A DNA stretch of 25,775 bases from Massilioclostridium sp965141735 (lineage in GTDB: Bacteria; Bacillota; Clostridia; Oscillospirales; Ruminococcaceae). Below the pieces are notes generated by a model. It did no database searches, was not told where the DNA came from, and saw nothing but the letters and a program-made list of their open reading frames with translations. Below, piece after piece: positions 7,988 to 14,888 of this stretch; position 1 is the stretch's first letter, and the number at the start of each line of letters is the position of its first letter. The stretch covers positions 1 through 25,775 of the forward strand of contig CBCSOX010000015.1 of NCBI GenBank assembly GCA_965141735.1. The letters run 5' to 3'. Both the position numbers and the translations under genes were made by a program.

Positions 7988-8737
7988 ATGATTGCTTTGA
8001 AAACAGCCAGAGAGCTTGATCTGATGCGTGAGGCGGGAGCGATTTCCGCCCAGGCCCTCCTCGTGGCGGGCGAGTACTGCAAGCCGGGTGTGAGCACAAA
8101 AGAGATCGATACCAAGGTGCGGGAGTTCATCCTCTCCAAAGGTGCGAAACCCTCTTTCTTACACTACAACGGGTTCCCCGCAAGCGCTTGCATCTCGGTC
8201 AACGATACCGTGATTCACGGCATCCCCTCCAAGAAGGAGATCCTCAAAGAAGGGGATGTGGTGAGTGTCGACGTCGGAGCCTACTACAAGGGCTACCATG
8301 GGGACAACGCCTACACCTTTGCGGTGGGACAGATCAGCGAGCAAGCGAAACAGCTTCTCGAAGCTACCGAGCAAAGCCTCTATGAGGCAATCAAAGTGGC
8401 GGTTCCCGGAAACAGAATCGGCGACGTTTCACACGCAGTGGAAAACTACGTGTCTAAATTCGGCTACGGGATTGTGCGGCAGTATGTTGGGCACGGCGTG
8501 GGTGCAAACCTGCACGAGAGCCCCGATGTACCGAACTTCGGCAAGCCCGGGCACGGCGTCCGCCTGGTTCCCGGTATGGTGATTGCGATTGAACCGATGA
8601 TCAACCTCAAAGGGGACGCAGTCAAAGCACAGCCGGACGGTTGGACGGTCAAAACCGTCAGCGGAAGTTACTCTGCTCATTTTGAGCACACCATTGCCAT
8701 AACAAAGGATGGCCCGGTTATCCTGACGGAAGCGTAG
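7988..8737 (+). CDS. map: Methionine aminopeptidase type I
   Basis: This enzyme removes the initiator methionine from nascent proteins. It has the pita-bread fold, with the five metal ligands visible as D95 (SVDVG), D106 (YHGDNA), H169 (VGHGVG), E202 (AIEPM) and E233 (HFEHT). The substrate-side H77 is in VIHGIP. At 249 residues, without a zinc-finger N-terminal extension, it is the short bacterial type Ia form. The ribosome-binding TGGAGG lies inside the end of adk, four bases before whose neighbour gene begins, so the pair is likely coupled. Its product acts on ribosomal proteins from the same operon. Confidence 0.98.
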   Translation: MIALKTARELDLMREAGAISAQALLVAGEYCKPGVSTKEIDTKVREFILSKGAKPSFLHYNGFPASACISVNDTVIHGIPSKKEILKEGDVVSVDVGAYYKGYHGDNAYTFAVGQISEQAKQLLEATEQSLYEAIKVAVPGNRIGDVSHAVENYVSKFGYGIVRQYVGHGVGANLHESPDVPNFGKPGHGVRLVPGMVIAIEPMINLKGDAVKAQPDGWTVKTVSGSYSAHFEHTIAITKDGPVILTEA

Positions 8738-8744
8738 GAAGAAT

Positions 8745-9005
8745 ATGCAGATAATTCAGGGAATGATTGTAAAATCGAATGCTGGGCATGATAAAGAGAG
8801 GTTTTACCTGGTGGTGCGGCTGGAAAACGGCTTCGCCTACATTGCGGATGGCAAGCGCAGAAAGCTTGCGCGGCCCAAACGCAAGAACGTGAGCCACCTA
8901 AGTTCTACAAAACGTATTGTCGATATCTCTTTATACAATACAGACAGGAAACTAAGGCGTCTGTTGTGGGAATTCAACTATCCGGATCAACCTGTTCAAA
9001 ATTAG
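8745..9005 (+). CDS. KOW-domain RNA-binding protein (L14e-like)
   Basis: This 86-residue protein has an N-terminal KOW-like strand pattern (GMIVKSNAGHDKERFYLVVR), a lysine/arginine-rich middle (ADGKRRKLARPKRKN) and a C-terminal segment with STKRIVDISLYNTDRKLRR. Proteins of this kind lie between map and infA in many Clostridia and Bacilli and resemble archaeal/eukaryotic ribosomal L14e/L6e/L27e. The role is unproven; a ribosome- or RNA-linked function is inferred from the fold and the location. It begins seven bases after the map stop, with the start at 8745, preceded by TAGGAAGA. Confidence 0.85.
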   Translation: MQIIQGMIVKSNAGHDKERFYLVVRLENGFAYIADGKRRKLARPKRKNVSHLSSTKRIVDISLYNTDRKLRRLLWEFNYPDQPVQN

Positions 9006-9020
9006 GAGGTCAGCACTCTT

Positions 9021-9239
9021 ATGGCAAAAGAAGATGTCATTGAAGTAGAAGGCACCGTCATCGAGAAGCTCCCCAACGCTGAGTTTCGGGTGCAGCTTGA
9101 AAACGGCCATGTCCTTTTAGCGCATATATCGGGGAAACTCCGGATGAACTTCATCCGCATCCTCGTCGGCGACAAGGTTACCCTTGAGATGTCGCCCTAT
9201 GATTTAACCAAGGGACGCATTACCTGGCGTTCCAAATAA
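9021..9239 (+). CDS. infA: Translation initiation factor IF-1
   Basis: IF-1 is a 72-residue OB-fold protein that occupies the A site of the 30S subunit during initiation and works with IF-2 and IF-3. The family sequence is complete: MAKEDVIEVEGTVIEKLPNA, then FRVQLENGHVLLAHISGKLR, then the C-terminal GDKVTLEMSPYDLTKGRITW. The start follows TTAGGAGGTC at 9003-9012, overlapping the end of the KOW gene. The infA-rpmJ-rpsM order is the normal Firmicute arrangement. Confidence 0.98.
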   Translation: MAKEDVIEVEGTVIEKLPNAEFRVQLENGHVLLAHISGKLRMNFIRILVGDKVTLEMSPYDLTKGRITWRSK

Positions 9240-9249
9240 ACAGGAATTC

Positions 9250-9270
9250 GTTTGCGGGGAAACCGCGAAC
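9250..9270 (+). promoter_or_regulatory. Hairpin between infA and rpmJ
   Basis: GTTTGCGG (9250-9257) pairs with CCGCGAAC (9263-9270) through eight base pairs, one of them a G-T wobble, around a GGAAA loop. It stops just before the AAGGAGG site of rpmJ and no T-run follows, so it is not a terminator. It could act as an mRNA processing or stability element or tune rpmJ initiation; the function is not known. Confidence 0.5.
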
Positions 9271-9285
9271 AAGGAGGTATTTCAA

Positions 9286-9399
9286 ATGAAAGTGAGACCT
9301 TCAGTGAAACCCATTTGCGAAAAATGCAAAGTTATCAAACGCAAAGGCCGCGTCATGGTCATCTGCGAGAATAAAAAGCATAAGCAACGTCAGGGTTAA
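9286..9399 (+). CDS. rpmJ: 50S ribosomal protein L36
   Basis: L36 is the smallest ribosomal protein; this one has 37 residues starting MKVRPSVKPICEKCKVIKRK. The four zinc ligands of the cysteine-plus form are seen as C11, C14, C27 and H32. It binds 23S rRNA near L6 and the factor-binding side. The start at 9286 follows AAGGAGGTA. It lies between infA and rpsM, the usual order. A zinc-free paralogue, if the genome has one, is not in this window. Confidence 0.97.
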   Translation: MKVRPSVKPICEKCKVIKRKGRVMVICENKKHKQRQG

Positions 9400-9595
9400 G
9401 ACTTTTAAGTGGGGCGGCCAAATCGGCTATTGGGAACGGACTGGCACAAGTGTGCAGTTGTTTCAAACTGATTTGGGAAGGACCGTTTCGGCGATCGAAC
9501 GTATGCCCCGAGTAAATAGAATAATAGAACAGTCATGCAGGTTTTTCCGCCGCGAGGCGGAAGGATTTTGCAGTGTACTTGGAGGTGCAAACTGA
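9400..9595 (+). promoter_or_regulatory. Structured leader ahead of rpsM, possible autoregulatory RNA
   Basis: This 196-base gap is by far the longest inside the superoperon. CCAAATC (9418-9424) can pair with GATTTGG (9470-9476), and AACGG (9435-9439) with CCGTT (9483-9487); the two helices cross, which would make a pseudoknot. A local hairpin AGTT/AACT fits inside. Nearer the gene, TTCCGCC (9545-9551), GCGA and GGCGGAA (9556-9562) form a clean 7-bp stem with a GNRA tetraloop. The rpsM ribosome site GGAGGTG is at 9581-9587. The E. coli alpha operon is controlled by S4 through a pseudoknot at the same gene, so S4 control is a reasonable guess, not shown. I saw no clear promoter. Confidence 0.45.
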
Positions 9596-9964
9596 ATGGC
9601 GCGTATAGCTGGTGTAGACTTACCAAGAGAAAAACGTGTTGAAGTCGCTCTGACCTACATTTTCGGTATCGGTCAGAAAACCGCTAAAGATATCATCGCT
9701 GCAACAGGAGTAAACCCCGACACCCGTGTCAGAGACCTGACCGAGGACGAGGCATCCAAACTGCGTGAGTATATCGACAAGAACCTGATGGTGGAAGGCG
9801 ACCTGCGCCGCGACGTAGCTCTGAACATCAAGAGACTCATCGAGATCAACTGCTACCGCGGAACACGTCATAGAAAAGGTCTTCCTGTCAGAGGACAGAA
9901 AACCAAGACAAACGCTCGCACAAGAAAAGGTCCTAAAAAGACTATTGCGAACAAGAAGAAATAG
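9596..9964 (+). CDS. rpsM: 30S ribosomal protein S13
   Basis: S13 (122 residues) is in the small-subunit head, where it bridges to the large subunit and touches P-site tRNA through its basic tail. The N-terminus MARIAGVDLPREKRVEVALT, the GIGQKTAKDI helix-two-turn-helix motif and the C-terminal GTRHRKGLPVRGQKTKTNAR are standard. The tail is lysine-rich (KGPKKTIANKKK). The gene opens the alpha block and is preceded by the structured 196-base leader described separately. Confidence 0.98.
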   Translation: MARIAGVDLPREKRVEVALTYIFGIGQKTAKDIIAATGVNPDTRVRDLTEDEASKLREYIDKNLMVEGDLRRDVALNIKRLIEINCYRGTRHRKGLPVRGQKTKTNARTRKGPKKTIANKKK

Positions 9965-9979
9965 GGAGGGATATCAGAC

Positions 9980-10378
9980 ATGGCAAAAACTGCTAAGAAG
10001 ACGACTGTCCGCAGACGCCGTGAGCGCAAAAATATCGAAAAAGGCTCTGTGCATATCCAATCCACCTTTAACAATACGATTGTTACCATCACAGATACCC
10101 AGGGCAACGCCCTTTCGTGGGCCAGCGCAGGGGGACTCGGGTTCCGCGGTTCGAGAAAATCCACTCCGTTCGCCGCGCAGACCGCTGCTGAAACCGCTGC
10201 GAAAGCTGCTATGGAACACGGCCTGAAATCGGTCGAAGTCTTTGTAAAAGGCCCCGGCTCCGGACGTGAAGCGGCAATCAGAGCACTGCAATCGGCTGGG
10301 CTCGAAGTGAGCATGATCAAAGATGTCACTCCGATTCCCCACAACGGCTGCCGTCCTCCGAAAAGAAGACGTGTCTAA
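9980..10378 (+). CDS. rpsK: 30S ribosomal protein S11
   Basis: S11 (132 residues) lies on the platform of the small subunit close to the E site and the anti-Shine-Dalgarno. After a basic N-terminal extension (KKTTVRRRRERKNIEKG) it shows the family core VHIQSTFNNTIVTITDTQGN, then WASAGGLGFRGSRKSTPFAA, and the C-terminal DVTPIPHNGCRPPKRRRV signature. The start follows AGGGAGGGAT at about 9963-9972. Order rpsM-rpsK-rpsD-rpoA-rplQ is complete. Confidence 0.98.
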   Translation: MAKTAKKTTVRRRRERKNIEKGSVHIQSTFNNTIVTITDTQGNALSWASAGGLGFRGSRKSTPFAAQTAAETAAKAAMEHGLKSVEVFVKGPGSGREAAIRALQSAGLEVSMIKDVTPIPHNGCRPPKRRRV

Positions 10379-10402
10379 TCAGAAACCAGGAGGTGTAAGA
10401 AT

Positions 10403-11029
10403 ATGGCAAGATATACCGGTGCGGTATGCAGACTTTGTCGCCGTGAAGGCAAAAAACTGTTCCTGAAGGGCGAACGCTGCTTCTCGGACAAATGCTCCGT
10501 TTCGCTGAGAAGCTACGCTCCCGGCCAGCACGGACAAAGTAGAAAAAAAGTTTCTGAGTACGGTTTACAGCTCAGAGAAAAACAGATGGCAAAACGTTAC
10601 TACAACGTTTCGGAGAGCCAGTTCTACAAATACTTCGAGATGGCGGAGAGAAAACCCGGCATGACCGGCGAAAACCTTCTCAAAATTCTCGAATCCCGTT
10701 TGGATAACATTGTGTACAGAGCAGGCTTCGCTTCTTCCAGAGCGGAAGCAAGACAGCTTGTGCTGCACAACCACTTCCGCCTCAATGGCAAGAAAGTCAA
10801 CATTTGTTCGCTGCTTGTCAAACCCGGCGATGTGGTTGAAGTGACTGAGGCAAGCCGTTCCAACGACAAGATGAAAGCTGTTGTTGAAACTTGGAGCGCC
10901 CGTCCTGTCCCGATGTGGATGGATGTCAACAAGGACGGCATGACGGTCAAAATGGACCGCTATCCGAACCGCGACGAGATCGACCTCGAGGTTGCAGAGC
11001 ATCTGATTGTCGAGTTGTACTCCAAATAA
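10403..11029 (+). CDS. rpsD: 30S ribosomal protein S4, zinc form
   Basis: S4 (208 residues) starts assembly of the 16S 5' domain and helps to form the mRNA entry site. It keeps four N-terminal cysteines, C9, C12, C26 and C31, the zinc-binding cysteine-plus variant. The S4 RNA-binding domain is around residues 97-160, with RLDNIVYRAGFASSRAEARQ. In Bacillus subtilis rpsD stands alone, whereas here it is in the alpha operon, as in Clostridia. S4 is the usual repressor of alpha operons, so the rpsM leader upstream may be its target (inference). Confidence 0.98.
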   Translation: MARYTGAVCRLCRREGKKLFLKGERCFSDKCSVSLRSYAPGQHGQSRKKVSEYGLQLREKQMAKRYYNVSESQFYKYFEMAERKPGMTGENLLKILESRLDNIVYRAGFASSRAEARQLVLHNHFRLNGKKVNICSLLVKPGDVVEVTEASRSNDKMKAVVETWSARPVPMWMDVNKDGMTVKMDRYPNRDEIDLEVAEHLIVELYSK

Positions 11030-11049
11030 TGAGATTGGCTCGTGATTCC

Positions 11050-11089
11050 GCAGGGGGCAGTGTCGCTGCCGCTCCTGCAAAACAGGAGG
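11050..11089 (+). promoter_or_regulatory. Two exclusive hairpins over the rpoA ribosome-binding site
   Basis: In the 68-base rpsD-rpoA gap, GCAGG (11050-11054) pairs with CCTGC (11074-11078), capped by GGCAG (11056-11060) with CTGCC (11066-11070). The alternative is CTCCTG (11072-11077) with CAGGAG (11083-11088) around a CAAAA loop. The second helix buries the AGGAGG site of rpoA (11084-11089), and the two share bases 11074-11077, so only one can form. This would allow translation of rpoA to be switched or tuned. Pairing was read by eye; no energy was computed. Confidence 0.45.
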
Positions 11090-11097
11090 GTTTTTAA

Positions 11098-12048
11098 ATG
11101 ATTGAAATTGAAAAGCCAAGAATTGAGACGGCGGAACTTAAGTCAGACGGAACATACGGAAGATTTATCCTTGAGCCACTCGAGCGCGGCTTTGGTACTA
11201 CTCTTGGGAATTCACTCAGACGCGTACTGCTCTCCTCGCTTCCTGGTGTTGCAGTCACCTCGATTAAGATCGACGGAGTGCAGCACGAGTTCTCAACAAT
11301 TCCAGGCGTCAAAGAAGATGTCACTGAGATTGTGCTCAACATCAAAGGCCTGATTGCCAAGGTGCACGGCGATGTTCCCAAAACGGTTTATATCGAAGCG
11401 GAAGGTGAATGCGAAGTCACCGCTGGCGACATCAAGGCCGATTCTGAGGTTGAGATTCTTGACCCGGGAATGCACATCGCAACACTTGACGAAGGTGCAA
11501 AGCTTTACATGGAGCTTGTGATCGACCGCGGACGGGGCTATGTCTCGAGCGACCGCAACAAGCAGATCATGCAGCCGGTGATCGGGGTCATCCCGATTGA
11601 CAGCATCTACACGCCGGTGTTAAAAGTTAATTACAGTGTTGAAAATACACGTGTCGGTCAAATCACCGACTATGACAAGTTAACTTTGGAGATATGGACC
11701 GACGGAACGATTTCCGCCAAAGAGGCCGTGTCTCTCGCAGCCAAGGTTCTCAATGAACATCTTAACCTTTTTGTTGATCTTTCCGAAGAGGGTTATACCG
11801 AGCAAATCATGGTAGAAAAGGACGATAAGTGCAAAGAGAAAGTCCTCGAGATGACCATTGAGGAGCTTGACTTGTCTGTGCGTTCATTCAACTGTCTCAA
11901 ACGTGCTGGAATCAACACGGTTGAAGACTTAACTAATAAAACTGAGGAAGACATGATGAAAGTCAGAAACCTCGGACGTAAATCATTGGATGAGGTCGTG
12001 CTCAAGCTCAAATCGCTCGGCTATGACCTCCAGGCTGATGAGGAATAA
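11098..12048 (+). CDS. rpoA: RNA polymerase subunit alpha
   Basis: The alpha subunit dimerises to nucleate RNA polymerase assembly and contacts upstream promoter DNA and activators. At 316 residues it has normal length. The N-terminal domain includes LEPLERGFGTTLGNSLRRVLLSS, the dimer interface hallmark. The C-terminal domain (about residues 245-316) has LDLSVRSFNCLKRAGINTVED and NLGRKSLDEV, with the arginine of the UP-element and activator-contact helix. Strong AACAGGAGGG precedes the ATG. Translation may be affected by the hairpins just upstream. Confidence 0.99.
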   Translation: MIEIEKPRIETAELKSDGTYGRFILEPLERGFGTTLGNSLRRVLLSSLPGVAVTSIKIDGVQHEFSTIPGVKEDVTEIVLNIKGLIAKVHGDVPKTVYIEAEGECEVTAGDIKADSEVEILDPGMHIATLDEGAKLYMELVIDRGRGYVSSDRNKQIMQPVIGVIPIDSIYTPVLKVNYSVENTRVGQITDYDKLTLEIWTDGTISAKEAVSLAAKVLNEHLNLFVDLSEEGYTEQIMVEKDDKCKEKVLEMTIEELDLSVRSFNCLKRAGINTVEDLTNKTEEDMMKVRNLGRKSLDEVVLKLKSLGYDLQADEE

Positions 12049-12073
12049 TTGAATCCGTAAGGAGTGAATTTCG

Positions 12074-12415
12074 ATGGCAGGTAGCAGAAAGCTAGGAAGA
12101 GCTTCCGATCACAGAAAAGCGATGCTGCGCGGAATGGTAACCTTCTTGCTCAAAACCGGCAAGATTGAGACCACCGTCACCAGAGCAAAGGAAGTTCGCG
12201 CAATGGCTGAGAAGATGATTACTCTCGGCAAAACAAACACTCTCCACTCCAAGCGTCAGGTTATGGCCTATATCACGGAAGAAGCTGTAACCAAAAAGCT
12301 GTTCGACGAGATCGCGCCGAAATATGCTGATAAGAACGGTGGTTACACCCGCATCATCAAAATCGGACCCCGTCGCGGCGATGCTGCAGAGATGGCGATT
12401 ATTGAACTGATCTAA
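12074..12415 (+). CDS. rplQ: 50S ribosomal protein L17
   Basis: L17 (113 residues) binds 23S rRNA near the tunnel exit. It starts MAGSRKLGRASDHRKAMLRG and contains the family segment KTGKIETTVTRAKEVRAMAEKM, ending GPRRGDAAEMAIIELI. It is the last gene of the superoperon and is followed at 19 bases by a strong terminator. In many Clostridia the energy-coupling-factor transporter genes follow rplQ; here they do not. Confidence 0.98.
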   Translation: MAGSRKLGRASDHRKAMLRGMVTFLLKTGKIETTVTRAKEVRAMAEKMITLGKTNTLHSKRQVMAYITEEAVTKKLFDEIAPKYADKNGGYTRIIKIGPRRGDAAEMAIIELI

Positions 12416-12433
12416 CGAAATACTTGATTATAG

Positions 12434-12464
12434 AAAAACCGGAAGCAAAAGCTTCCGGTTTTTT
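12434..12464 (+). terminator. Rho-independent terminator of the ribosomal superoperon
   Basis: CCGGAAGC (12439-12446) and GCTTCCGG (12451-12458) form an 8-bp perfect stem with an AAAA loop, flanked by AAAAA before and TTTTTT after. It lies 19 bases after the rplQ stop and marks the end of more than 12 kb of co-oriented genes. Confidence 0.93.
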
Positions 12465-12487
12465 GTGGTAGAAAGAACTATAAATTG

Positions 12488-12516
12488 TTGACAAAGTAAA
12501 ACAAATATGTTATTGT
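12488..12516 (+). promoter_or_regulatory. Sigma-A-type promoter before the broken peptidase-like gene
   Basis: TTGACA (12488-12493), a 17-base spacer and TATTGT (12511-12516) form a good -35 and a fair -10 box (four of six). The expected start of transcription, near 12523, falls on the ribosome-like AAGGTG (12520-12525), so the small frame at 12532 would have almost no leader. The promoter may survive from the intact gene. Confidence 0.6.
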
Positions 12517-12687
12517 AATAAGGTGATAAGAATGAGAGAATATTTACAAATAACATATATAGAGGGAAGGCAAAATTTAGTAAAATAATTAATATTGGAA
12601 ATGAATCAACTTTTTATCCGTTGAAAAGAGAAAACTATGAAAAAGATGTAAAAAGGGCAATATCATTTTGACTAACTTCAACCATAA
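12517..12687 (+). other. Coding debris between promoter and peptidase-like gene
   Basis: No intact gene is seen. An 18-codon frame (MREYLQITYIEGRQNLVK) begins at ATG 12532 with a plausible AAGGTGAT ribosome site and stops at 12588. A second frame nearby reads roughly NIGNESTFYPLKRENYEKD and ends at a TGA near 12680. Several stops and frame changes close together suggest the lost N-terminus, including any signal peptide, of the downstream gene. The bases are strongly AT-rich. Confidence 0.4.
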
Positions 12688-14246
12688 TCGCGTCAATGCC
12701 TAGCATTTAGCAACATCTCAGTGCAAGTAATAAATTACGTGGCTATGAGCTTAGATCAGATCGGAAAAATTCATGCTGCATCTGATAATATTGCGACGAC
12801 TTCTTTTACTGCTGCTGTGGATGGATTTATAATTTTGAAACATTTCCATTAGAAGTATATTGTGACACTTATTTGCGCTTAGTGGATAGCAGCGGCACAA
12901 CATATTCGGATGATGATAGTGGTGAACGGAATTTTTCCTGTATAGGTAAAAAAATGAAGGCAGGAGAAAAGGTGACAATTCTAGTTGCACTGATTGGAGA
13001 TAATCAAAGCTTTGATGTTGCGCTTCAAGTCAGGAGACAAAAGGCAAAACTTTTCGCATTTGATTATTCGGTAATGGGAGATCCTTTGAATACCTATAAT
13101 CAAGTGCTTACCCCATCTACAATGATCAACGCTCTCGGATATTTTACTACTGTGTTTCGCAATGGCGGTGCCGGACTGAAACAGCAAAACAAAGAACTTT
13201 TTTACCAGATAGGGTCTGAAGTGTATGGGTATTTTGGACATGGCAATGCAGGATATGTTCAATATATTGAGACTGATCCAGATGGAACAAAACACGGATA
13301 TATTATGGATCAAACAAATATTCAGGATATGGGAAACACAAAATTAGCGTATTGGAGTGGCTGTTTGACAGCAGCTGCCTCGAGTTCTTCCCATTCCATG
13401 GCCCAGCTGTCGATAGACAACGGAGCACAGTGTGCGATTGGTTGGAATCAAACCATATACAATACGAGTGCAAAAAAATTTAATGATGCGTTTTTTACAA
13501 ATATAAACGCAGGCTATACCGTTTCCAAAGCAGCGGAACTCGCAAAAGGCACAATCAGCAATCAAAATGATACCGTGCGAGATTATCAGGTTTTGGGAGA
13601 TAAGAACACACTGCTCATGTCCGCGGCCATTCATCCCCGAAATGATTTTATTCTACGGCCGACATCTTTGAAAAATTTAGATAAAGAACAACTAGAGACA
13701 ACTACTAAGAAGTCACGATTTGAATATCAAAGTGATGCTAAGACAATTCGTGATTTTCAAGCTCAATTAGAGAAATACGATTACTCTACAACTGAACTTG
13801 GATATTTGGAGGAGAACCATTGGGTACGTTACTATAGAATGATCAACGGTATGCGGGTGATGGATGATTTTTATGATGTTACGATTAAGCCAGATGGTTC
13901 CATACTAAATGTTAGCAAATCAAAAGATACGATTATGGAAACAGAATTGTCACAAGCAAAGGTTGTGGCGGGGCAGGCATCCGTTATGCAGCTGAGTGCT
14001 CCAAGAGTACTGAGTTCTGAAAACCCATCGGATAGCATTGTCGATTCTAAAAACTATATACAATTAATAAAAAAAGACGGCCAGATTATTCCTGTTCAAT
14101 TTATTGAAACTACCTATCATCATGAAGAACCGGAAATCGAAAGATTTGAATATAATTATCTTGAAATAACTTGTATGAATCTGTTGGATGGTTCTTTCAT
14201 TGATTATGATTCGATCATTTCGGTTGAATACGCTGATGAATTGTAA
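12688..14246 (+). pseudogene. Disrupted PPC-like plus caspase-like peptidase with C-terminal PepSY/YcdB-like domain
   Basis: The long open part runs from a TTG at 12873 to TAA at 14246, but coding similarity continues upstream. The frame with TAAVDGF up to 12828 joins YNFETFPLEVYCDTYLRL if one T is restored in the run at 12826-12828. The joined stretch looks like a PPC-like beta domain (DTYLRLVDSSG, then DDDSG). Next comes a clan-CD-like domain with FGHG (His codon 13239-13241) and WSGC (Cys codon 13362-13364), the spacing and strand context of caspase/gingipain/CHAT dyads. The C-terminus from about 13730 has RYYRMINGMRVMDD and NLLDGSFIDYD, recalling peptidase propeptide modules. No ribosome site precedes 12873. 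The gene is AT-rich next to its neighbours. A single-T error in the assembly is possible, but would not restore the N-terminus. Confidence 0.6.
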
Positions 14247-14260
14247 ATGAGATGATTGCA

Positions 14261-14845
14261 ATGAAGAAAAAATCATTCGTAATTCTATGTATTGTATTTG
14301 CCTTCCTGCTTAGCGGCTGTAGTGGTACCGAAGGGGCCAAAGTAAGAGTAAAGTATCCGATTCTCAGTGAATTCATTCAAAACAAGGAGGATTATGGTAT
14401 TACTGACGTGTTATCCGACGATCCTGCCAGAAAAATCACGAGATATTATCGGAGTATCTCTGGAATTGAGGTTATCAATGATTATTTTGACGTATCTACA
14501 GCGGAAAACGGGACTGTTTTAGAAATTAAAAAAACAGTTGAGAAGGCGAACCCTTTGGATGACGCCGAAAAGCTCGTTGATTCCTTTTCCCAATATCAGG
14601 ATAAGATAACCGAGTCGGTCTATTCGTCAGAGAATAGCGAATACATCAGCGAGGTTCGGCAGAACAAAGCATTTTTCATTATAGATGGAGAGGTAACCCC
14701 GATTCTCTTGGTCGATGTTGTATATCAGTTTGAGTATTATTCTGATATGAAGATTCTTTGTTTTAACATGCTGGATGGGACGCAAATTGATTATGAAGAG
14801 ATGAACAACATACAATATCTTCCGTCCGAATATCCCAGCACATAA
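14261..14845 (+). CDS. Lipoprotein, free-standing paralogue of the upstream C-terminal domain
   Basis: The 194-residue product has a lipoprotein signal: basic MKKK, a hydrophobic run, and lipobox LSGC with C20 as the lipidated residue, so it should be anchored outside the membrane. ATG 14261 is preferred over 14252 because it gives the MKKKSFV start. The mature part shares RYYR (codons 14441-14452), the xGxxVxxDYFDV pattern and CFNMLDGTQIDYEEM with the C-terminus of the upstream gene (RYYR at 13827-13838; CMNLLDG). It starts 14 bases after that gene, so the two were one unit. I do not recognise a named family. A PepSY/YcdB-like inhibitor or propeptide role is an inference from the paralogy and the location. 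Confidence 0.75.
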   Translation: MKKKSFVILCIVFAFLLSGCSGTEGAKVRVKYPILSEFIQNKEDYGITDVLSDDPARKITRYYRSISGIEVINDYFDVSTAENGTVLEIKKTVEKANPLDDAEKLVDSFSQYQDKITESVYSSENSEYISEVRQNKAFFIIDGEVTPILLVDVVYQFEYYSDMKILCFNMLDGTQIDYEEMNNIQYLPSEYPST

Positions 14846-14879
14846 GAAAAAGCCGCCATTTGGCGGCTTTTTCTTATGT
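14840..14879. terminator. Bidirectional terminator, 18-bp perfect stem
   Basis: Bases 14840-14857 are the exact reverse complement of 14862-14879, with an ATTT loop. The GC core GCCGCC/GGCGGC is flanked by A-run and T-run, so it works in both directions. It serves the lipoprotein gene, whose TAA (14843-14845) lies in the stem, and the convergent dehydrogenase gene, whose stop is ten bases away. Confidence 0.93.
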
Positions 14880-14888
14880 TAAGGATAC

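Noticed and set aside
9541..9570. GNRA hairpin before rpsM as a terminator
   Set aside because: The stem is followed by AAGGATTTTG and not a T-run, and the downstream genes have no other promoter that I can see.
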